From: Elusimicrobia bacterium CG1_02_56_21
GTDB lineage: Bacteria > Elusimicrobiota > Elusimicrobia > Elusimicrobiales > UBA9959
Assembly (NCBI GenBank): GCA_001871115.1
Contig: MNUR01000139.1
Location: forward strand, 1-32,234
Direction: 5' to 3'
Length of the DNA stretch: 32,234 nt
In this document: positions 28,635 to 32,234 of the stretch, one piece after another
Position numbering within the stretch: position 1 is the first letter of the stretch
Layout of the letters: each line of letters begins with the position of its first letter
Notes under the pieces: generated by a model
The model's input: the letters and a program-made list of their open reading frames with translations, nothing else
Told to the model about the DNA's origin: nothing
The model's database searches: none
Translations under genes and position numbers: made by a program

Positions 28635-30284
28635 ATGCTGAAGAAACTTTCAATAAAAAATTTTGCCGTCATTGAGGCGCTGGAGCTGAAGCCGGAGCCC
28701 GGGCTCAATATCTTCACCGGGGAGACCGGGGCCGGCAAGTCAATAATAATTTCCGCGCTGGGCTTTCTGCTGGGTGAGCGTTCCGGCTCCGATATTCTCA
28801 GGCCCGGCGCTCCTTCCGCCGAGGTGGAGGGGGAGTTCTTGACGGAAAACCTTCCCTCCGGTCTGGCCGATCGCTGGGGAGTAAAGCAGGGCTTGGTGGC
28901 TATCCGCCGCCAGGCAGACCCCAAAGGGCGGACCCGGGCGGCTATAAACGGGACTTCCGCCACGCTGGCGCAGCTTTCTGAAATAGGCGGTTTTCTTGTG
29001 GATTTTCACGGCCAGAACGAGCATCAGAGCCTGCTTAAGCCTGAAACCCAGCGCCAATTGCTGGACGCTTACGGCAAGCTGGAGAAAGAAACTAAGGCGG
29101 TTGAAGGGGCCTGGGCCGCGGCCCAGGCCCTGGAAGAAAGCCTTAACGCGGTTTCTATGTCCGAGGACGAGCGGGGCCGCCTGCTGGACCTTTACCGCTT
29201 CCAGCTGGCCGAGATAGAAGCAGCTGATTTAAAAGAAGGAGAGGAGGAGGAGCTTGAAGCTCTCTGGCCGCGCCTTAAGAATTCTGAAAAACTTTTTACT
29301 CTGTCCGGAGAAACCCATGGTCTTGTTGATAACGCCGCGGGGGATACCGAAAAGGCCTTGGAAAAAATAAGGGCGCTGTCGGCTATCGACCCGTCGGCCG
29401 AACGCTTGACGGCGAGGCTGGCCTCGGCGTCGATAGAGCTGCGGGACCTTTCAGGCGAACTCCGCTCCTACGGGAAAGGCGTGCATTCCAATCCGTCCGA
29501 AGTGGACCGCTGCCTTTCGCGCCTTGAAAAATTCAAGATCCTTAAAAAGAAATACGGCGCCGACATTCCCGCCGTGCTGGCCAGGGCCGGCGAACTGCGG
29601 ACAAAGGTAGCCAGCCTCGACGATCTTACGCTCGACCGTTCAGAACTTGAGAAAAAATTAGCGGCAGCCCGCGGAAAACTCGAAAAAGCGGCTGAGGCCC
29701 TGCATGACAGGCGCGCGGCCGCGGCCAAAAAGCTTTCGGACGAGATACTTAAAGAGGCCCAGGGCCTCGGGTTCAAGGAGGTCCGTTTTGCGGTGGACGC
29801 CTCTTATGACGGGTCGGATATACATTCTTCCGGCGGAGATTCCGTGGAATATCTTTTTACGGCCAACCCGGGCTACCCTCTGCGCCCTCTGCGCTATACC
29901 GCTTCCGGGGGCGAGATGGCGCGCATTATGCTTGCGCTCAAGACCGCGCTGTCGCGCGCGGACCGGATAGGCGCCCAGGTTTTTGACGAGGTGGACGCCG
30001 GGGTAGGCGCGGTGACCGGGCGGCTGGTAGGCGAGAAGCTGGCCAGGCTCGCTGCCGATAAACAGATCTTCTGTATAACCCACCTGGCCCAGGTAGCGTC
30101 TTTCGGTGAAGCGCACTTTTTTGTGGAGAAAGCCGTGAAGAGCGGGGTTTCCGCCGCCGCGGTGAACCGGCTTGACCCGGCCGCCAGGGAGCGGGAAATA
30201 GCACGGATGCTGGGCGGTAAAAAACAGTCTTCGGAGCTAGGCCTTAAACACGCCAGGGAGCTGCTGGCAGAGTCTCAAAAGTGA
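28635..30284 (+). CDS. recN: DNA repair protein RecN
   Basis: 549 aa, normal for this SMC-like ATPase. Walker A GETGAGKS at 29-36 after the RecN-typical LSIKNFAVIE start, then DFHGQNEHQSLL, a long central coiled-coil region (about 140-360), ABC signature YTASGGEMARIMLALK near 425, Walker B QVFDEVDAGVGAVTG near 448 and ITHLAQVASFGEAHFFVEK. RecN holds DNA ends or sister strands together during double-strand break repair. A GGG-type ribosome-binding site precedes the ATG. No LexA-like box was recognised upstream, so SOS control is not evident here. Confidence 0.97.
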   Translation: MLKKLSIKNFAVIEALELKPEPGLNIFTGETGAGKSIIISALGFLLGERSGSDILRPGAPSAEVEGEFLTENLPSGLADRWGVKQGLVAIRRQADPKGRTRAAINGTSATLAQLSEIGGFLVDFHGQNEHQSLLKPETQRQLLDAYGKLEKETKAVEGAWAAAQALEESLNAVSMSEDERGRLLDLYRFQLAEIEAADLKEGEEEELEALWPRLKNSEKLFTLSGETHGLVDNAAGDTEKALEKIRALSAIDPSAERLTARLASASIELRDLSGELRSYGKGVHSNPSEVDRCLSRLEKFKILKKKYGADIPAVLARAGELRTKVASLDDLTLDRSELEKKLAAARGKLEKAAEALHDRRAAAAKKLSDEILKEAQGLGFKEVRFAVDASYDGSDIHSSGGDSVEYLFTANPGYPLRPLRYTASGGEMARIMLALKTALSRADRIGAQVFDEVDAGVGAVTGRLVGEKLARLAADKQIFCITHLAQVASFGEAHFFVEKAVKSGVSAAAVNRLDPAAREREIARMLGGKKQSSELGLKHARELLAESQK

Positions 30285-30326
30285 CCGCTGCCGCAGAGCC
30301 CGGGCGGGCATTTCAGTTCTTTTCCC

Positions 30327-30360
30327 GTTCAGCCGCTTAGCGGCAAGAACTTTTAATTTT
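30327..30360 (+). terminator. Intrinsic terminator after recN
   Basis: GTTC-A-GCCGC (30327-30336) pairs with GCGGC-AA-GAAC (30340-30350) over loop TTA, followed by TTTTAATTTT. About 40 bases after the recN stop, so gltX probably has its own promoter. Confidence 0.7.
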
Positions 30361-30378
30361 GCTACTATAGGTATCGGC

Positions 30379-30395
30379 GGCGCGGTTACCGCGCC
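30379..30395 (+). promoter_or_regulatory. 5'-leader hairpin before gltX
   Basis: GGCGCGG (30379-30385), loop TTA, CCGCGCC (30389-30395): a perfect 7-bp stem ending about 5 bases before the AAAGGA ribosome-binding site. Could modulate ribosome loading or mRNA stability. Untested. Confidence 0.4.
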
Positions 30396-30411
30396 CTCAA
30401 AAGGATAATAT

Positions 30412-31863
30412 ATGCGCGTAAGATTTGCACCTTCACCCACCGGACACCTTCATATCGGCGGCGCCAGGACAGCTCTTTTTAACTACCTTTATGCCAGGAA
30501 AAGCTCCGGAACCTTTATCCTCCGCATTGAGGATACCGACGAGGACCGCTCCACCCAGGAGTCGGTTAAGTCTATTTACGAGAGCATGCGCTGGCTGGGC
30601 CTGGCCTGGGACGAAGGCGTTATGGCTGACGGCACGGAGAAAGGGGCCCACGGGCCTTACGTGCAGAGCGTGCGCGAGTCGCAGGGGATATACCGTAAAT
30701 ATGCCGACGGGCTGATAGCTGAAGGCCGGGCCTACCGCTGCTATTGTACTCCCGAGGAACTCGACGAGACGCGCAAGAAAGCCCAGCTGGAGAAGCGCCC
30801 CCTCATTTACGGAGGCCGCTGCCGGAACCTTACGGAAGAGCAGAAGAAAGAATTTGAGGCCCGGGGCCGGAAGTCGGTTGTTCGCTTCCGCATGCCGGAC
30901 ACCGGCTTTACCGGCTGGCACGACTCGATACACAAGGATGTCAAGTTCGAGAACAAGCTGCTCTCCGATTTCGTCATGCTCAAAACCTCCGGCTATCCCG
31001 CCTATAATTTCGCCTGCGTGGTGGACGACCACCTGATGGAGATCTCACACGTTATAAGGGGAGACGACCATATTTCCAATACCCCGCTGCAGATCTGCCT
31101 CTACAATGCCCTGAGCTGGGCTCTGCCGGAGTTCGCCCACCTTTCAATGATCCTCGGCCCGGACGGAACCCGCCTCTCCAAGCGGCACGGGGCTACCAGC
31201 GTAGGTGAATACCGCAAACAGGGCTACTTGCCTGAAACCATGAAGAATTACCTGGCACTGCTGGGCTGGTCCACTACCGACAGCCAGCAGATATTCAAGA
31301 AGGGGGAACTAGAGGAAAAATTTGACCTTAAAGGCTGCCAGAAAAGCCCGGCCATCTTCGACCCGGTTAAACTGGCCTGGATGAACGGCGAATATATCCG
31401 GCTGCTTTCCAGGGAAGATATGCTGGCCTTCTCCATGCCGTTTATAAAGGAATCCGGCCTGGATCCCTCCGCCAGCAAAATCCCGCTACTCGACATAGTG
31501 GCCCTGGAACAGGAGAAGTGTAAACTATTGGCCGAACTGCCCGGTAAAATAGAGTTCTTCTTTAAAGACCCGGTATACAACCCCGAGGCGGTGGAAAAGA
31601 CGCTTAAGGCCCCGGAAGTCACGAAAATACTTAACGGGATAAAAGAAGCTTACGCCGCCCTCGCAGAGTTTAAAGAAGCTCCTGTAGAAGCCGCAACCCG
31701 CGCCTTCGCCAAGGCCAACGGCTATAAAGCCGGCCAGGTCTTCCACCCCGTGCGCGTAGCCCTCTCCGGCCGCGCCGAGGGCCCTACCCTCTTCAGGATG
31801 ATAGAGTATATAGGGAAAGAAGAATCCCTAAAACGCCTGGACAAAGCGCTGACACTTATTTAG
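30412..31863 (+). CDS. gltX: Glutamate-tRNA ligase (GluRS)
   Basis: 483 aa. RFAPSPTGHLHIGGARTALFN with the HIGG form of the HIGH motif normal for bacterial GluRS, RIEDTDEDRST, FVMLKTSGYPAYNFACVVDDHLMEISHVIRGDDH, and the KMSKS-equivalent RLSKRHG at 254-260. A helical anticodon-binding C-terminus follows (VFHPVRVALSGRAEGP). AAAGGA lies about 8 bases before the ATG. It makes Glu-tRNA-Glu; with glnS present in the same window, it is expected to discriminate against tRNA-Gln, though this cannot be read from the sequence by eye. The stop is followed within 15 bases by the structured repeats. Confidence 0.97.
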   Translation: MRVRFAPSPTGHLHIGGARTALFNYLYARKSSGTFILRIEDTDEDRSTQESVKSIYESMRWLGLAWDEGVMADGTEKGAHGPYVQSVRESQGIYRKYADGLIAEGRAYRCYCTPEELDETRKKAQLEKRPLIYGGRCRNLTEEQKKEFEARGRKSVVRFRMPDTGFTGWHDSIHKDVKFENKLLSDFVMLKTSGYPAYNFACVVDDHLMEISHVIRGDDHISNTPLQICLYNALSWALPEFAHLSMILGPDGTRLSKRHGATSVGEYRKQGYLPETMKNYLALLGWSTTDSQQIFKKGELEEKFDLKGCQKSPAIFDPVKLAWMNGEYIRLLSREDMLAFSMPFIKESGLDPSASKIPLLDIVALEQEKCKLLAELPGKIEFFFKDPVYNPEAVEKTLKAPEVTKILNGIKEAYAALAEFKEAPVEAATRAFAKANGYKAGQVFHPVRVALSGRAEGPTLFRMIEYIGKEESLKRLDKALTLI

Positions 31864-31877
31864 TTCTTTGCCCTTTT

Positions 31878-32036
31878 GGGCGGCACCGTCCGGGCCGGAA
31901 CGCAAAACCGGCGTCGCGCGCACCGTGCGCGCGCCTGCCGCTCACTGCAGTGGCCTTCGGCCACCCAGGCTCGGCGCTCACGTAAGCCTCGCCTTCCGAG
32001 GGGCTTTTGCTAACCCGGCCCGAACGTTCTCCGCCC
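31878..32036. repeat. Structured repeat element, copy 1
   Basis: Outer stems: GGGCGG (31878-31883) pairs with CCGCCC (32031-32036), and 31887-31898 (CGTCCGGGCCGG) pairs with 32015-32026 (CGGCCCGAACG side) with one mismatch. A conserved inner pair follows: GCAAAA (31902-31907) with TTTTGC (32005-32010). Inside are hairpins GCGCGCA-CCG-TGCGCGC (31916-31932) and GTGGCC-TTC-GGCCAC (31950-31964). The layout matches the second copy 6 bases downstream, though much of the sequence differs. Short reading frames run through it but cross the stems and are not believed. It could be a structured RNA, a REP/BIME-like or MITE-like element. Confidence 0.65.
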
Positions 32037-32042
32037 AGTCTT

Positions 32043-32177
32043 GGCGGCCTACCGTGGGGACAGGAACGCAAAATACGTTCGGTCACACCGTGGCCTCACT
32101 CGGTATTCGCCCGCCGCGCTTATGCAAGCGGCGGGCTCAATGACGGTTTTGCTAACCCTGTCCCCACGGTCTCCGCC
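32043..32177. repeat. Structured repeat element, copy 2
   Basis: Outer stems: GGCGG (32043-32047) with CCGCC (32173-32177), and a perfect 13-bp pair CCGTGGGGACAGG (32052-32064) with 32157-32169. The inner pair GCAAAA (32068-32073) with TTTTGC (32147-32152) is identical to copy 1. A central hairpin GCCCGCC (32109-32115) pairs with GGCGGGC (32130-32136). TCAC..C.GTGGCCT is also shared with copy 1. Together with copy 1 this explains nearly all of the ~350 gene-free bases after gltX. Confidence 0.65.
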
Positions 32178-32211
32178 AGGTATCTCGTGCGTACTGGATT
32201 TATTTTTTTAT

Positions 32212-32234
32212 GGAGGGGTGGCTGAGGTATTGGC
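32212..32234 (+). tRNA. Probable tRNA-Ser, 5' end only (cut by window edge)
   Basis: GGAGGGG acceptor arm, then TG (positions 8-9) and a D-arm GCT...GGC around GAGGTATT. GGAG.GGTGGC.GAG is the usual start of bacterial tRNA-Ser. The anticodon lies outside the window, so the isoacceptor and even the serine identity are not proven. Confidence 0.6.

Noticed and set aside
30412..30462. HIGG instead of HIGH in gltX as a defective active site
   Set aside because: HIGG is the normal form in bacterial GluRS.
31868..32143. Short open frames (91 and 76 codons) after gltX
   Set aside because: They run through the stems of the structured repeats, occur on both strands, and have no ribosome-binding site.

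Overview
The window is a stretch of GC-rich chromosome from a Gram-negative (diderm) bacterium. It splits into an accessory-looking surface-protein region (1-18282, all on +), a small minus-strand block (18392-21459) and a housekeeping block (21685-31863, all on +). The mix points tentatively to Elusimicrobiota or a related uncultured diderm phylum: PorV/PorQ-like outer-membrane proteins, giant secreted proteins with a FlgD-like C-terminus, secreted FecR-domain proteins, GlnRS alongside GluRS, and frequent ATA isoleucine codons despite high GC. No 16S gene is present, so this assignment is inference.

Region 1 holds two related sets of the same four protein families. The order is giant mosaic protein (5'-truncated by the window edge), PorV-like, beta-barrel, FecR | FecR, beta-barrel, giant mosaic protein (2970 aa), PorV-like. 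Each protein has a recognisable paralogue in the other set. A terminator-like hairpin with an embedded sigma70-like promoter lies between the two FecR genes, and a 16-bp bidirectional terminator closes the region at 18339-18375. The giant proteins combine propeller-type repeats, FN3-like and carboxypeptidase-regulatory-like domains, and end in a FlgD-Ig/T9SS-type C-terminal domain. PorV is the outer-membrane shuttle for such domains in Type IX secretion, so the pairing suggests a T9SS-related export and surface-display locus with a barrel/FecR accessory pair. This is the most interesting system in the window.

Region 2 (minus strand) has a slipin/stomatin gene, a GC-rich terminator, hemW, and then three overlapping small genes of unknown function: a 44-aa peptide, a 98-aa single-pass membrane protein and a 215-aa multi-pass membrane protein. 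They overlap by 4 and 14 bases and are probably translationally coupled.

Region 3 carries nusB-ligA (ATGA overlap), a PurH-like protein with several eroded catalytic motifs, glnS (possibly leaderless), nadK, recN and gltX. It ends with two tandem copies of a structured repeat (31878-32177) whose outer stems differ in sequence but stay complementary, and then the first 23 bases of a probable tRNA-Ser. No CRISPR array, insertion sequence, rRNA or phage gene was seen.
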